From: Colias croceus
Taxonomy: Eukaryota; Arthropoda; Insecta; Lepidoptera; Pieridae
Assembly: GCF_905220415.1 (NCBI RefSeq)
Contig: NC_059539.1
Span: forward strand, 4,464,001-4,528,000
Length of the DNA stretch: 64,000 nt
Reading direction: 5' to 3'
The translations under genes and the position numbers were made by a program. This document shows positions 11,901 to 25,977 of this stretch, one piece after another. The notes beneath the pieces are model-generated. The model saw only the letters and a program-made list of their open reading frames with translations, was not told the origin of the DNA and did not search any database. Position 1 is the stretch's first letter. Each line of letters starts with the position of its first letter.

Positions 11901-13534
11901 ATGGTGTATTGCACAATAAACAAGCATTTATCTAACGGGCATAGTTAACGAGACGGTTATTGTGGTCGAAGTAAAATGTGATCGATACGGATCAGTGTCA
12001 TTGCACAGAGATGGCGTCAGATTGCAGCCTCAAGCGATGCCAGCTGAATTTGAATAATTATTTAATGTATTGTGCCATTCTCTAAAATGAAAGGATTATT
12101 AATGACAATATACTTAAATGTATATTACAAAATATTATGTAAGGAATATGTTAACGACACAATAATAAATTATAGATAATAACATAATCAGTACAGTAAA
12201 CAAGTGAATTGTAGGCAGAGGTTTTAGGTGCCTTCAGTATTTTAGTCAGGTTCAATTCAGAATTGTTTCAAAAATCTGTTTCCAACCACAAGTGTTAAAA
12301 GTTTTTCAACAACTTTCAACAAGTGTTGAAAGTTTTGTTCCTGTTAACGTTTAATCCAAGGGCTAATGCTCAGGATCTCAGAAAAAAAATGGGTACCTAT
12401 ATAATTTATAAACTACTACAAGTCGCTTTTTTAATGAAAATTAACAACTGTAGCGCCAATGGGAATAGATTTGCGGTTTGCCACTCTAGGCTCTACAATA
12501 TTATGTTAATTTATTTAAAAAATATTAATTTTTATTTCATTTATAATTAATAACTTTTAGTTTATTTTTAATCGAACTACCTACGAACATTTATTAACAG
12601 GGACACAGCTTATCGTGGAAGTGGGCATTTTATTAAATAACAATGATTTCCATTATTTAATATCTATTTATAATAAGGGTTGCTCCATTAAAATCAAAAC
12701 GTTATTTGGACAATACATCATTTCCCTTTCGACTTTTGACAGTCTATTTAATATAATCAGAGGTTTATTTCTAACGCCCACACTGGCCACTTGTTAAATT
12801 GCGATAGTTAAAGCTTCGTAACGATAGCCTTAAGGTGTAGTTAAATCTGTAGTTGTATTTTTAGCCTTTATATATCTTCCTTTTGTTTCGAACAATACAC
12901 GTGCTGATTACATAAATGTTATCCATTTGTCTCAATCATATAGGTAATATAAATCAGTAGTAGGTAAGAAATTGTTTCTTCCCATTTTTGATGTTATTGT
13001 TTCCTGGCATATGAAATATCGAAGACAATACATTATGGCTAGATAACTATTGACCTTACTCGTGATAATAATATACATATAGGATAATGAAGCTCCATTT
13101 CTCTTTTATTACGAAACAGTTTTATAGATATCAACAATTTATTGATATAATTAAAAATTATGAGCAACTGTATAATGTGTATTTATTATAATGTGAAACA
13201 GTTAGATGATTCGTTTTTATTACAAGAGGATAATATTGTCTAAGATTGTTTATGAATATATTTTGTGAGGAAAGCGATAAATAAATATTTACCATATTGA
13301 AAAATAATAACATAGCGGATGTAACATCTTTAAATAATTTTTAAATACAACAAGTAGCGGATACCAATTTTAAATTATACTTCAATGATTAATGGTATCG
13401 TTTGGACGTCATCAACATTAATAAGAGTGACGTTGAGTAGCTCGGTAAAATGGTGAATGGCTCACTTCCTTGGAATCATAATTTGATTATTGTTACAGGT
13501 CATGTCAGGGAATTCTATGAATAGGAACAAAAGA
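8934..13534. other. Start of gene desert (probable receptor kinase intron)
   Basis: No exon with splice borders and recognisable coding content was found. The first visible exon of the receptor kinase begins in phase 0 at 8933, so at least one more exon must lie to the right and this DNA is probably intronic. A GC-richer patch at about 10118-10170 and one at about 11990-12050 stand out but have no open frame of note. Confidence 0.4.
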
Positions 13535-13665
13535 AGTGGGAAGGATTCGGGTTGAGGAGAGTGGGGCCGGACCGTCTGCGTACACCTGGCGGAGCGCGGG
13601 CCGATCATTAAAAATGTTTATTTAAAAATCCGACCGCTTAACGCTGCCATAGAGTAGACGACAGT
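13535..13665. promoter_or_regulatory. CpG-rich island, possible enhancer
   Basis: A block with GGGGCCGGACCGTCTGCGTA and GGCGGAGCGCGGGCCGATCA stands out from strongly AT-rich surroundings. It is followed by AAATGTTTATTTAAAAA, which resembles a Forkhead or Abd-B class binding site. No sustained open frame. Regulatory function is inferred from base composition and from position in a desert next to a receptor gene. Confidence 0.25.
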
Positions 13666-14274
13666 GGAGCATCCCTTCATTTATTTAAATAAATATAAAC
13701 GGTTTCTTGCAGGCGATAAGATGTTTTCGAATTCATTGGAGCAATATTATTATTTGTAAGTATGTAAGTACATAACAAGACATAACGATCGATCTTAATG
13801 TGAAGAGATACTCTACTTAGGTACCTACTATTTAACAAATTAAATATATTTCATTAATTAACATCAACAATATATTGAGAACTTTAAACGTTGAAGGTAA
13901 AAATATACAATACAAGACGAGCCCTTGATTTGTTGTTTTGTTTATCTTATCAGAATAAATCTATCGGCGCTCTCGATAACATTTAGAGAGCTTCTGTTAA
14001 TGCTGGCTACCTACAACAAACTATTTGTGCAATGTTATATTTTCGAGAGAACGTGCCGTATTTGTTAAATCACTTCACAGTTTTCAAATATGTCTTATTG
14101 AAAGCTACAAAAATAGTTTTGTAGTTGAACTGGACTGTCAAAACACGGAATCCTATAATGTCTCCGCCGCAGTCGAAGAATAATCCCTGAAATGTTTATA
14201 CAGCAATAAAGGCGCTTAAAGCACACTAAACTATGACATAAAAAGTTTAAAAAGCTCTCAGTAGATCAAACAAG

Positions 14275-14345
14275 ATGAGTGGTGTCGGTCGACAGACGGC
14301 ATGGTGTCGGGTTACAGGCGGCGGGTCGCATTTGTCCCAAATAAT
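14275..14345. promoter_or_regulatory. CpG-rich island, possible enhancer
   Basis: A short block around GGTGTCGGTCGACAGACGGC and CAGGCGGCGGGTCGCATTTG, adjacent to CAAATAATAAACACC. Composition contrasts sharply with the flanks. No coding potential was seen. Function is inferred only. Confidence 0.22.
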
Positions 14346-17300
14346 AAACACCAGATTGGTGTCAAAATGAACGCTTTATTATCTCATCAATCCGTGAACC
14401 TACAACTCCTTTCAATATAAACGTTTCTTTTCAGTAAATCTTCTGCAAAGGTTAACACGGCCTTTAATAAATTGTATGGCTACATCGACCGTAGTTTCAT
14501 CTTACACTTAAAATGTTTAAGATTTATTGTAATGCAATTCGACATACAATTGTATATTGTGGTTTACGAAATGGCTTATAGCAGTTTATGTTACAATAAA
14601 ACTCAGCACAGATTATTTTGGTGCTGCCCTGATTTTCTCTTAATATAATGACTGCACTTGTTGTTTATTTGGCAGTTATATGTGCGAAATGAACGTTTAG
14701 CAAATAGAATTGCTTTAACGTGAAATATATTTATAGATTTAAAACTGGATTAAAGGGCCATTGTTTTACGCTGTTTGTAGCGAGTACAAATACGGACAGA
14801 TAGTCTGTTTGCCCTATAGGTATACATATATTGAAATGTATGTAGTTTTTTCAATTAAATTAATTAAAATTGTTGAGTTCATTGAAATTAAATACCTAAT
14901 ACATTATAATAAATTTTATAAAATAGCAATAGAATAGTGACCTAGCACTCAAGCGTATGTTACATGAGATTATGCTCATACTAAGGACACCTATTTAAGG
15001 CGGTCATATCTAGGACTTAGGACATTCTAAGGACAGACAACTGTTCAGTGTTCAATTGAAGGAAGGCGTAATTAACGGTAAGAGTGAAGTGATAATATTT
15101 CTGCCTATGTGATTTTTCCTTATCCATAAAACTTTTTCATTTAATTTTTTTTTAGTAGCATAACTTGTTGTGGCTTTTCCCTTGAAAATGGATACTTAAT
15201 TAGATACCTAATTATAAGTATTTCTTCCATTAGCTACCTAGTCTTATGGCTTTTTCAAAATGTTGATAAAAATCTTAGTGAGTGTACGAAGTACATTATA
15301 GAATTTAGACGAACTTTTATTTCACATTAGTTACTCCACAATAATATAAACAGTAATTATCGACCGTTACTATAAACAAATACAAACGTAGCTAAATGAA
15401 TATCCTGTATCCAATGATTATTTTGATTTCAGTAATAATATCAATCAAGCGTATAAAAACAAGCTCTTAAAAATACAAGGGAAATAGGAAGCTATACTTC
15501 CGGAATTCACACATTTTCGTTTTCTCAAATTAGTCCTAAACGGTTTCCTCTCAATGTTATATTTATTTGAATAAATGAAAAATGAACCGGTTTTCCTTCA
15601 TTTCATTGTGATCGAAGATTAAAGTTACACATTATGTTTGGACATAGGTAAACTTTTTCATTAATAGAATTCGTGAAAAACCGTCTCTATAATCTTATTC
15701 CGGCTCACCCTAATACTTTCATTTTTACCCAAGCGTGATTTAATATCAGTGTAAACATTTCTGGGGTATAACAATTTGTATGATTTAAAATTATTGAGAG
15801 TGTCTGCGGCACTGGGGCTTAATGCGGAAACAAGCATTTGGAACATCCGAACTGACTAGGTGCGTATTCAGATATAGCACCCGCATGCTATTTACCTAGA
15901 CCGAATTAAAGTTCAAGGCCTAATAATAGTGTTAATGTACGAATATTCGAATTTAAATTTGCAAACAAAAGAAAGAAAATACGACAAGACACAATAGGTA
16001 CCTTATATTTATTACCTCGCTTTCAATAATTATTATTCGCTAGAGCAGAAAGAAATTAAATATTACTAGGTATTTGATAGATTCGTGAAAGGTGTTTTCG
16101 AGCTTTCTTTTATTACGATTCTATGTAAGTATATTTTAAGAAACAATTCTTTTGGTAATGTTAAATTACGTCTCGCTAAATTTATCGACAACTTCATAGA
16201 CATAGTACCTATATACATATAATTTGAATTTTCGCTGTCTTTAAGTATTGCTATTCAATTCAACCCCTTTCAGTTGTTCGTTTTGTATGTAAGAAAAACC
16301 TTCACAACTAAAGGTGGACAACTACTTTCAAATACATAATACAGAGAATACAGAAATATTTAGTTAAGGTTTTTGTTTCGGACATCTGTCGCTCCTAAAA
16401 TTGGAATTCTTGTAATAGCAGTAAATAGTAAAGGGACAAGGGTATTATTCGAATAGGTAGGTATGAGTATAATCGTAGGTGTTGGGCGTTGATCTACAAA
16501 TCTCTCGACCCACATGCTTATCACTTCTAATTAGACGTTGCAACGTAACCAAACGTTGCATATCTCATTACGCAATGCATTTGGTTTATTTGTAGTGGCG
16601 TTTGCACTTGAAAACGTTCAGTATTAAGATAGATTACCACCAATAATAATTTGTATCATATTCTGTATGTATTTGACTATTAATTTCAGCAAATAATTTG
16701 TTTTATTTGTATCAAATCAGAAAGCCAACGTGATGCGCTGAAAACATAAAAATTGGGCAATGTTTTAGAATAATTGTTATAAGGTACCTAAATAACGTAG
16801 TAGTTTATTTTTTCTGTTGAAAATGTCAATATACTTACTGTTTATATTTGGAAATTTAATAAATAAATTAAATCGTTGCTTATACATATAATTAATTAAT
16901 TATACTTACGCTCTATAATTTTATATTGATCATTAGACATACCTAGCTTATTGAGTGTGTTAGTCAATTAAAATAAAACTTCATAAACATTAAGCGTTTC
17001 ATTTATTTCTAGTAAACAGAAACTCTATATTATCATATTTCTTTCTGAAAGGTTCCAAAAAAATTTAATCAGTGTCTAACTTACGGCGTCCTTTTCTTAT
17101 AAATGGATAGAAAAATTCATCATTCCAACATAATCTATTTCTAAAACCTTATATTTTACGTGAGAAAAATGTTCATTGGAAAGTGGTTTAGAAGCAATTT
17201 GCTTCAAGTCTAAATCATGCTTTGTCAAAATAAACTATATATGATTTACCACCCTTATCTACCATACGTAACTCTGGTTTAGTTTTAAAAAACCTAGTCT

Positions 17301-17573
17301 AGCCTACTCTACCCCATCTTATAATTACCTATTAGTAGGTATATATTGTATGATTTTTGATAAATAATTTCGTAGGGATAAGTTAATTCATCTTTTGTTC
17401 GTTAATAAAATGCAAATAAGTATTTCTCTTATGAAAATCCAGTCTTATGATTTGTGTAACATCAATTAAGATTTGACATTTTCATTACCAAAATCGAATC
17501 GATAAATATTGATAAGAGCTATTAGTGGATAGCAGCGGCAAAAAACCATGTATCATAACTATCAACGTTGTGC
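14346..17573. other. AT-rich desert, nothing recognised
   Basis: No gene, RNA gene or clear repeat was identified. The open frame at 15661-15846 on the minus strand has no domain and no usable splice sites, and looks like chance. Confidence 0.35.
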
Positions 17574-17850
17574 CTAGTGGAAAAACTGACGAATGCCGTA
17601 TGGCGTATTTCTGGGTAGTATGGTCGTTTTCTCTGTGGCCTCGCTGATAATTTGTGCAAAAGTAAGATTCAATAAAATATTTATATTATCAGCAATGATT
17701 CGGTTTGGTAAGTGGTCATGTATCAGCGCATGAGTGCTGCGGGGCGTGGGATGTTCCACTAGATACAAAAACGCGTGCGCCCTTGAGCCGCCGCGGCCGG
17801 CTCTCTGTTTATTCGACTGTCGTCTAGCACTTAACGCCAACGTGGATATT
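17574..17850 (-). promoter_or_regulatory. CpG-rich island with an 88-codon minus-strand open frame; possible promoter/5' exon or enhancer
   Basis: The core 17690-17850 contains GCGTGCGCCCTTGAGCCGCC and GCGGCCGGCTCTCTGTTTAT. A minus-strand frame reading MALSARRQSNKQRAGRGGSR... spans the block. Its product is low in recognisable motifs and ends in an AT-rich segment, so I do not call it a protein. A first exon of the receptor kinase or of a non-coding RNA is possible. A conserved enhancer is equally possible. Confidence 0.25.
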
Positions 17851-18895
17851 GGCTATTTTTGCACGATTCACCATCAAGAAAGCATCCGCTATTAGGCAAA
17901 GTATAGGTTCAGATTGAACCATCAATAACGAATTAAATTAAAAGGTTTAATGCCAGCATCAAATAATGATTGTATTTACCTAGGTATAGGTATTAGGTAG
18001 AGATGGGTTTGAGGAAAGTTTATGTTAATTTTCATTAATAACTTACATAGGTAGGTACCTATATTATATAATAGTAAGTAAAATTAATAGATACCTGGAT
18101 TATAGTTTGTTATGAATATAAGTAGCTTAAATATGATTTCAAGAATCGATATAGGTACCTAGTCTTATTATAAAGTGTTTATTTTCTTGATATAAAATTA
18201 AAAATATTGTCCTAACTCAAAGCTTTATTAATTTGCAGTAAGTATAAAATATTTTGCTCGTAAGTAACTACTTAAATTTTCTTTTTAGGAAAAGTATCGT
18301 TAATTATTGTATTGCTTCTAAGAACAAATCATTGAAAAAAATACCGATTTCTATTAAATTCTGGGGTTATCGCGCTATAACTTCGAAAAAAAAAAAGAAT
18401 AAGTACAACCCACGATACAAGTTTTCGATACAAAACCAATAACATCAATTCAATGTACATAAAGAGCTATTGAGTATTGTGGAAGAAAAACGTTAAGAAT
18501 GTGCAATTTATCCATATATAGTGGTCATGTGTACTAAGTAATGTATTTTATTCACTGCACGGAGAATAAGTGACGTTAATTAGGTGCCATGTTTCGTGAA
18601 ACCCACGTTTTTATATAAAACTAAAGGCAATGTTTTATTGCAATTACTAAGGCTTTATTTGCGCGAAATTCCATTATTTATAGTCTGGTGTCCGATGAAG
18701 GAAAGTTTGTATTTATGTTATTTATTGCTTTCAGAGAACCAAGTAAATGTCACCAGTTTTTTCTAGATATTACGAAGGTGTCTTATACATATAATATACC
18801 TACTTATACATATTATACACTGTTGCAGGTGAAAGTTTGCAAAATTCAGTAATGACGGATGTAAATTTTTTATTTGTAGATGCTTTGTGATATAA
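17851..18895. other. AT-rich desert, nothing recognised
   Basis: Small open frames here (for example 18254-18442 and 18584-18766) are AT-biased and without domains. TAGGTACCTA-type palindromic motifs occur at about 18052 and 18155. Confidence 0.35.
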
Positions 18896-19078
18896 GACAT
18901 TTATTTAGGCCTTTTTTATAGTGGGGAAATCTTCTTAGATACCCCCATCTCCCGGGGATGGAGCCGTGCGGTTATGTCGGATTTTTACCGACTAAAACCC
19001 CACTCTGTTCCATCGTGCTGCTTTGGACGGAACTGCGAGAACGGTTACGACTCTACCTCGTGACATTTATTTAGGCCT
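18896..19078 (-). mobile_element. Short retro-inserted fragment with perfect 17-bp target duplication
   Basis: A perfect 17-bp direct repeat GACATTTATTTAGGCCT occupies 18896-18912 and 19062-19078. The 149 bp between are GC-rich (CCCCCATCTCCCGGGGATGG, TTTTTACCGACTAAAACCCC). At the left end is a T-run (CCTTTTTTATAG), which on the minus strand is a short poly(A) tail. Long target duplication plus terminal poly(A) is the signature of LINE-driven integration of a 5'-truncated transcript. The sequence resembles a dispersed lepidopteran repeat I have seen in other moth sequences. It has no coding capacity. Confidence 0.8.
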
Positions 19079-19362
19079 GGAGTTTTTAAATATGTTTTTA
19101 ACATGTAACCTATGAGTGGGCATAGAGAGCATTGTTAAATCGAGGTCTGTTATAAAAACATAAAATAAAAAGTATGTTAAACGCATAATAAAAGTTTTAT
19201 TTATGTTAAAATGAGGTGTGAAATAAATATAGGTATGACACTTAAAACAAAAACAATGTTTCTTTTTCTCATTCAGGTTTATAGTCACCATAAAAGTTAG
19301 TGTCTCGATAAAGAACTGTAGCATGAACCGGATCTATTATCTATAATAATTAATAATAATGC

Positions 19363-19450
19363 GTGTTGGATCCGTGTCCCCACGTAAGCCTTCCAAAGGT
19401 CCGGGTACCGTCCTTCTGGTGGTACCCGAGTATTATGGAACCGAGAAACA
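19363..19450. repeat. GC-rich probable repeat fragment
   Basis: A block of GTGTTGGATCCGTGTCCCCA and GGTCCGGGTACCGTCCTTCT is embedded between AATAATAATAAT-like runs. The contrast with the flanks and the lack of an open frame suggest a transposable-element fragment. The repetitive flanks prevent a clear target duplication. Confidence 0.35.
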
Positions 19451-21575
19451 TAATAATAAAATGGAAGTACTCGGTACTTAAATGTTAGTAAATGAGTATG
19501 TAGTAGGTATGTACTTCCACATTTTCATCAATAAGGCAATGAAGTTTTCATATTTTCGAAAAAAAAGGACCCGCGCAGATAGAGAAGCGCAGCGCATTTT
19601 TTGTTGTCAAACTATTATCGACATTTTAACGAATAAATAATTAATATTTATTGTTTAAACAATAATGAGTCTCAATTCGATTTGTTTATATAAGTTAAAT
19701 TAACCTACCTACTTACATCGCTCTTAACAAAATATCACGAGCTTATAATGAAAAATATGCCTTTATTTTTATTTAAAATATATATTAATTTACCAACTAA
19801 ACTGAAATATTGTAATTCTAAAGAGTATAAATCACGTTAACCTCGGGGTCAGAATATACCGAGTTACTATGAACGTGGTGTCAACGGAAAACAATACTCT
19901 CAAGTCTTACTTACATTTCTTCGGTTACTTACATTTCTTCGAGACATAACTGTTATTATTTGTCATTTTATATAATACTGAAGAAAACTATACAAGTACA
20001 TAATAATTATATGCATTATTCTCTTATGGAGAAGTCTAATCGAACACTTAATAGATGTCGTCTCTTTTTCTTCAACACATTAAATTACATAAACTTCTTT
20101 ATAGCAAAGCATATTTGCATAAAACTTCCTCGTTTCTTAACATATACATATATTTTACTTATAAGTCTTATAACTGAAATCGCTTAAATATAATATCTTT
20201 AAAATGTTAATGGTGGGTCGTCGAGACACCGTACGCTCATGATTTATTGAAGGCATTAAAAATCATCGTATAACTTATGTTTGTCATCGTCCTATTATCA
20301 TTGCTAGTTATAAATAGTTATATAACATGGAAGATGTTTTACGGTTCCAACATTATTTAATTTTACACTTCGTGCATTTTTATGGCGAAGATATATGATG
20401 AGATTAACAGCTATAGGTTACCTAATCAGTGGTATTTTAGAATGACCCTTATTTATAATCTTTTACATCAGTATTGTATACAATATTTAATTATACAAAA
20501 GTTTAAAAATGCTATAAAGCTCTAGGTAATATTTATGGGCAAGAAGTAGACAGTAGGTACTTTAAATAAAATTATTGTTCTTGTAAGTCATAAAAAATGT
20601 ATCAAATCTGTTACCATGTTACCACAAAGCAGGTAAAAAGTGATAGAAAGTTAAAAACTGTTTGTTTACAACTTCCACAAGTTCAATAGTATGAGGTGAA
20701 GAATAGTTATAGGTCCGTACGTTTAAGTCTGCGACTTGAAGACAATCGTGTGTCTTCACTATGTGTCTGTGTTATCTGTAGTTTATCTGAAGAACGTGAC
20801 CTCTATTATCTATGGACACCGCCCGCCCATCTCACTGCGATCAGTCCGATGCAAATAAATATATGTGAGCAAACGAAACCATTCATTTAGAAATGCCGAA
20901 CTGTCTTTTGATTGCTTATAATCCACAACGACCACCTTGAATATTAATTTATTAGTCGATCTTGAGATAAAGATTTTTTTTTACGTTTTTCAGATTTTTT
21001 ATATTTGTATGTATGATTTACTGTGAGTTGATCGGTGAATCCAATACGAAACTGGCAATTATAACGCCCTCACGTAATTTTGCTGTTATTGATTTATTGT
21101 AATAATTATGAGTGGGATTTGTATTTGGATAACTTCTCTTCAAATTACAGAAACTATAAATAGCATCTGTCTTTGCTAATTCAGCTTTTAAAACAGATAC
21201 TTTACTTCTACTTATTATGGATTTTGTCTTTTTAGATTTAACGATGAATAAAAATGTCCACTAACATTGCATGAGGAAAAATTCCCAAAATAATTTTGAA
21301 ATATTATAAAAATATATAAATAAGACATTAGAGACAGATTTGCTGATTCGAAAATAAAACATGAATGTGTAGGAAGAAGAGGATTCAATTATTCTGAATA
21401 ACATGAAGAACAAGCAAATGAAGCCTGAAGTTTTAGTTATTAGAATGACAAAACAATAAACATGCACCGTAAGTTTGATTCATCATTCAAACCTCTAATT
21501 GACCTTTTTTTGTACGAACTGAAGAGTTACATTTCAAGAGCCGGATTCAAATTCAAAAAAATGAAATGATATAAC
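19451..21575. other. AT-rich desert, nothing firm
   Basis: No gene. A mildly GC-richer patch at about 20690-20850 (GACACCGCCCGCCCATCTCA) could be regulatory but has no coding signal; the 64-codon frame across it has no domain. Confidence 0.3.
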
Positions 21576-21680
21576 AAAATGACGCGTCGGGACCGGACAT
21601 ACCGCGAGGGGTCCGGTGGAGCAACGGCATGGCACGTGGGGCCCAAATGCAATCGGCCCGTAAAAATAAACGCATCTGAT
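21576..21680. promoter_or_regulatory. CpG-rich island, possible enhancer
   Basis: Contains GACGCGTCGGGACCGGACAT and GGCACGTGGGGCCCAAATGC, followed by CGTAAAAATAAACGC and TGATTGATCA, which resemble Forkhead/Abd-B and Exd-Hox type sites. Like the island at 14275, it pairs a GGCATGG...CGCATTTG/CAAATGC block with an AATAAAC motif. Functional role is inferred. Confidence 0.28.
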
Positions 21681-22135
21681 TGATCATAATAACAAGTTGG
21701 AGGTGAATGAATGAATAAAACATACCAGATACATTTCGAGATACAGAGGCATTGTAGTGCGCTATTTTTGCGTTATCCCCTTATGGTTTCTTTTTCCTTA
21801 CGCTAAGGTCACTTTGTATATCCATAAAGATGTAACAGTTATTAATTTATGTGATTGTTACTTTATTTTATTCGTTTTGCAGCGCAACACTAATTTTCTG
21901 TTATGTATTATATTTTATTTATTTTGTGTTTTATTATATTTGTTTACTTATATAGGTATTTTTTGGAAACGGTGGTGGTTCCGTGATTATATGAAGATTC
22001 CGATTTCAACTGAAACGTCGGAGCATTGAGACTAGACGAACGTGGAAAAAATAAATAGTTTTTTTTAATTTTTCAGTACATAACCCAAATTATCACTGTC
22101 TAGCTAGTTACTAGTTATTATTCTGTGTCACTGTT

Positions 22136-22285
22136 TGAAAATGTAATGGAAATCATCGTGAGGAAACCGACCGAGACATATCCAAAAATCAAAAGTTCGA
22201 CATGTGAATCTTGTGCATGTGACATCTTCCAACCCCCACCTGGCCAAGTGATGGATGTATGGTATAACATACAGTGGAAACAAAT
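22136..22285 (+). repeat. Degenerate LINE 3'-end fragment
   Basis: Contains GGAAATCATCGTGAGGAAAC, then CCAACCCCCACCTGGCCAAG followed by TGATGGATGTATGGTATAAC. This order resembles the widespread lepidopteran repeat with 'ACATCGTGAGGAAACC ... CCAACCCGCACTGGGCCAGCGTGGTGGA'. Decayed and without an open frame. Confidence 0.55.
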
Positions 22286-24899
22286 AATATGATCTTGATT
22301 ATGGCAAATATTTATATTCTTCATACATTTTACGGATTAAAATCAAATCCAAAATCTAAAAATCAATTAATATAAATTTACTTCCAATAGAACAATACAA
22401 TTCTTTTCATTTATTAGACGAACAACTCTGTTCTGCCAATACCCTCATCGCTTAGGGTTACAAACACTGTAAACCGATAATTTGCTTTTTTGTCATTAAA
22501 GTTGGGTAGCAAGTACCTATATTTATAAATAAATCGTACTCCCGAAGGCTGAAGGCAATATCTCTTTAGTAAATTTCCATCCTTAGCTGAGACTCAGGGG
22601 ATTAGTGAGAACTTTGTGGTGCGCCATTTAATTGTTATTAATGATTCTCTCTAACATAATTACATTTTATAGTGCCACACAGTATTAGTTAATTAGCATT
22701 TTTTTATTTTTTCCAGTATTTACGATACTATACAATGTGTATCGTAGGAGGAAATAATATGATCCCTTATTAAAGTCGGCGTTCATCAATGAATTACTGA
22801 ATTACGTCATATTTCTAATATACTTATTTGTAATAGAAGTATAAATTCGTTTCGCTGATATCAGCTACAAGGGTCAAAGATCTTTCGAATTCAAATATTT
22901 GTTACGGTAAGATAATGAACATAAAAGTTTGTTAAGAATGATTCGTAATTTTTGAATATTCTACTGGGCGAGGTCAAATATGACTAAATTTCCAATGCTG
23001 ATTATTTGGAGAAAAAAATATTTCTTAGAAAAAGATAACATAATACCTACTCTTATATGTATAGGAAAACATTGATATACATACATGATTCACTATGATT
23101 TTATCTAACCATTTAAAATTACTTTTTACAGACAGATAACATTCATATTCAGCGAATCGGCGAAAAAACCTGCAAAGATCTTGATGCGAGATGTAACCTA
23201 CCCAAGTAGAAACTACAGTCAATAACCTTAGTACATTAAATTGCGTGCTATGTATTCGGTATATTATCACAGATAAAATCTTAAGTGACACAATACGAAC
23301 GACGCTTACTAAAATCACACAAAATAAAAAATGCTCAATTTCCTTATACTGCTTAACCATAATTTTATTCTTCTCTTAAAAACCTGTGGCAATTTAATAT
23401 TAGTTTTTATTGCTAAGAGATATTTGACCATAAAAATTATGAATGGGTTTTCATTATAAATGCAAGCCTGGCATGTTTTATTTCTATAATATTTTTAATA
23501 TTCATCGCTAACTATAGATACCTAAGATATTGATCACTATGATAAAAACGCTCTAACATCTAAAAATAGTGTCGAATCATTCATATTTAAAACGCAGTGT
23601 AATAGAAATAAATTACCAATAAAGTATCAAAAATATATTGGTATATACTTTAAGAATTTATTCGGTATCTACCTACATCGTAAACCTGTATTAACGAAAC
23701 CATCATGTTGTTATATTGTTGTATGAGGCGCATAATATAACATATTATGTTTTCAACTTACGACTTTTAAGAATTTGATAACAATTTATTTGACATGGTG
23801 GGGTCATTATTACCCGAAATAAAAATTTATCATCACGAGTGATGTATTTCTTCGAAGCTAAAGTTAAAACTTACACAAACAAACCTACTAGGTATATAAG
23901 ATTTAAATATGTAGTAGGTAATTTTTTAAATATGGCTTCAGTGAATAAATATAATACAAAAAATTAAAGGAACCCTGAATGGGGGCTGGGACAAAGCTGT
24001 TATTGAAATAATGACGTACCTACTAGTACAAGTTAAAGGACGAAACTAAAATAATATTTTTAGAAATTGAAGATTTGCCGTGATGGAAAATCGCTAACCA
24101 ATATTCTGATGATTTTGTTAAAATTTTACAAGTTTAAACAATACTTGAGCTCACCGAAGCATTTAAATTCAATGACGCAAATGCTTGAATCCCATCAAAA
24201 TAAAATAATGTAAATTGCAGCGTTTAAACTGTATAATAATATTATGTACCTTTACATGCACTGTGTAGAATAAGTTTGACAAAAATGTGTCTAAAAATTC
24301 TTATAATTCTTGCCCATGATTAGAGATGAAGATGAGAAGGAAAAATCAAAAACTTATAAGCTCACTTATTTTATTTAAGAATTTCCAATAAATATTTTTT
24401 TCGAGAAATAATAATTTTAATATACTTAGTGTGTACCTATGATATTTTTTTATCATTCACTAAAATATTTCGAAAATCTAAAACTAAACGAACGCCACGA
24501 AAAACACTCCCATTTATGCTTGTTTTCACTTGCAAATTGACAATTGCACAATATTCGAAACGAGAAATATAAAATTTAGTAAAACAGGGAATTATAAAAA
24601 AATTAATACAATTTTCTGTAATTGTGTAGGGTAGTTAGGTACTTTTATTGTATAGTGTATTATAATAATATTATACCTACCTAAACTCTATAATTTACAT
24701 TCTTTCTTACAATACTTTTGCGCTCTCAGTGTTCAATAAAAAGTTATGATTTCAAAAAGAATTAGATTACAGTGTAACAAATAACAATATACAATGTATC
24801 TATAGAAAAGGTGTGTTTGTTTCGACTATAATTTGCATGGAAATGGAAACATTTCAACTTGAATTCATATAGGTACCTAGATAATAATAAATCTACTAC
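22286..24899. other. AT-rich desert, nothing recognised
   Basis: The 111-codon minus-strand frame at 23025-23360 has no recognisable domain, is built from AT-biased codons and lacks convincing splice or promoter context. I treat it as chance. Confidence 0.35.
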
Positions 24900-25977
24900 A
24901 TATCGATGACTTACAGCCAAAAAGGGATAAGCGCCATTTTTTGGAGAACGGACTTATATATACCGCTGAATTGCTCTTTTTTTTCTGCGTCGTTTGGTCT
25001 AGTTCACACATCTCTAGGTTAAACTTTAAGTCGGTTAGGCGGTAGTAAAATCAAAGACTAAGGCCAAATTTCTTCGTCTTAAACGACAGATTTTTTTGTG
25101 TGGAATGCATTTTGGTAGTTAATCAAAAATATTTCAATACAAACAACCTTTATACTTTTTGGGCTTCCTGTAAAATTTTAATATTTTAACGTTAAACCAT
25201 TTTGCCTGAAGGCAAGTATAAAAAAAATATGCGTTTAAGATAATTTGCTTCGCTGTAATTTTTTGTTAAATTTCATTTAGTACTTTACGCTCGTGCCTTC
25301 AAAAAACAAAATTGTCGTTTGATATAGAAAGGCAACATTTTTGAGACTTAATTTGGTGTTTAGCAGTTTTTTTCCGGTTAGTCTTTAAACACTTAAATGG
25401 CGGATACTACATTTGTCCCTATAAATATTTAATAATAGTTTGTCGCTTATACTTTTTTTCCCTCCCGAAACAGAAGAAATTTTGACGCTTAGGATAAAAT
25501 AGCAGAAATGAAAAATACGTTTATGCTAATTTGTTTTCATCCTATTTGTCGTATATCTGTCTAAAAATAGTTTGGAATGGTGGTTATCGGTATCGTTTCC
25601 CCAAACCTACGAGCCCAAGCGGCTTCGCGATGAGAAGACTGATTTCATTAATCTTAATTAATGTTAGGAAAACTTTGTTTGTTAAAGTTGCAGTTTTTTT
25701 TTTTTAATTTTGTAATAGTTCAGGATACATCGCCCATTTTTGCAAGTGACTACTATCAAGCTAATTTTCCGTTTGTAGCTTTATTTTGATGAGACGCCCA
25801 ATAATTTCGTGTACGAAACTCTCGATTGTGGTAGCTAACAGAGATAACAAGGATAAAATTTTTTGATTTGATGGCTCTCAAATATTTATTACGTTTTCTA
25901 TGAGAAATACCTACAAAGAACAAAATTAAATATACATAAAAATTACAAAACGTTGAATTCTATTTAAAAAAATCTAG

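Noticed and set aside
23025..23360. 111-residue minus-strand protein
   Set aside because: AT-driven composition, no domain, no splice or promoter context.
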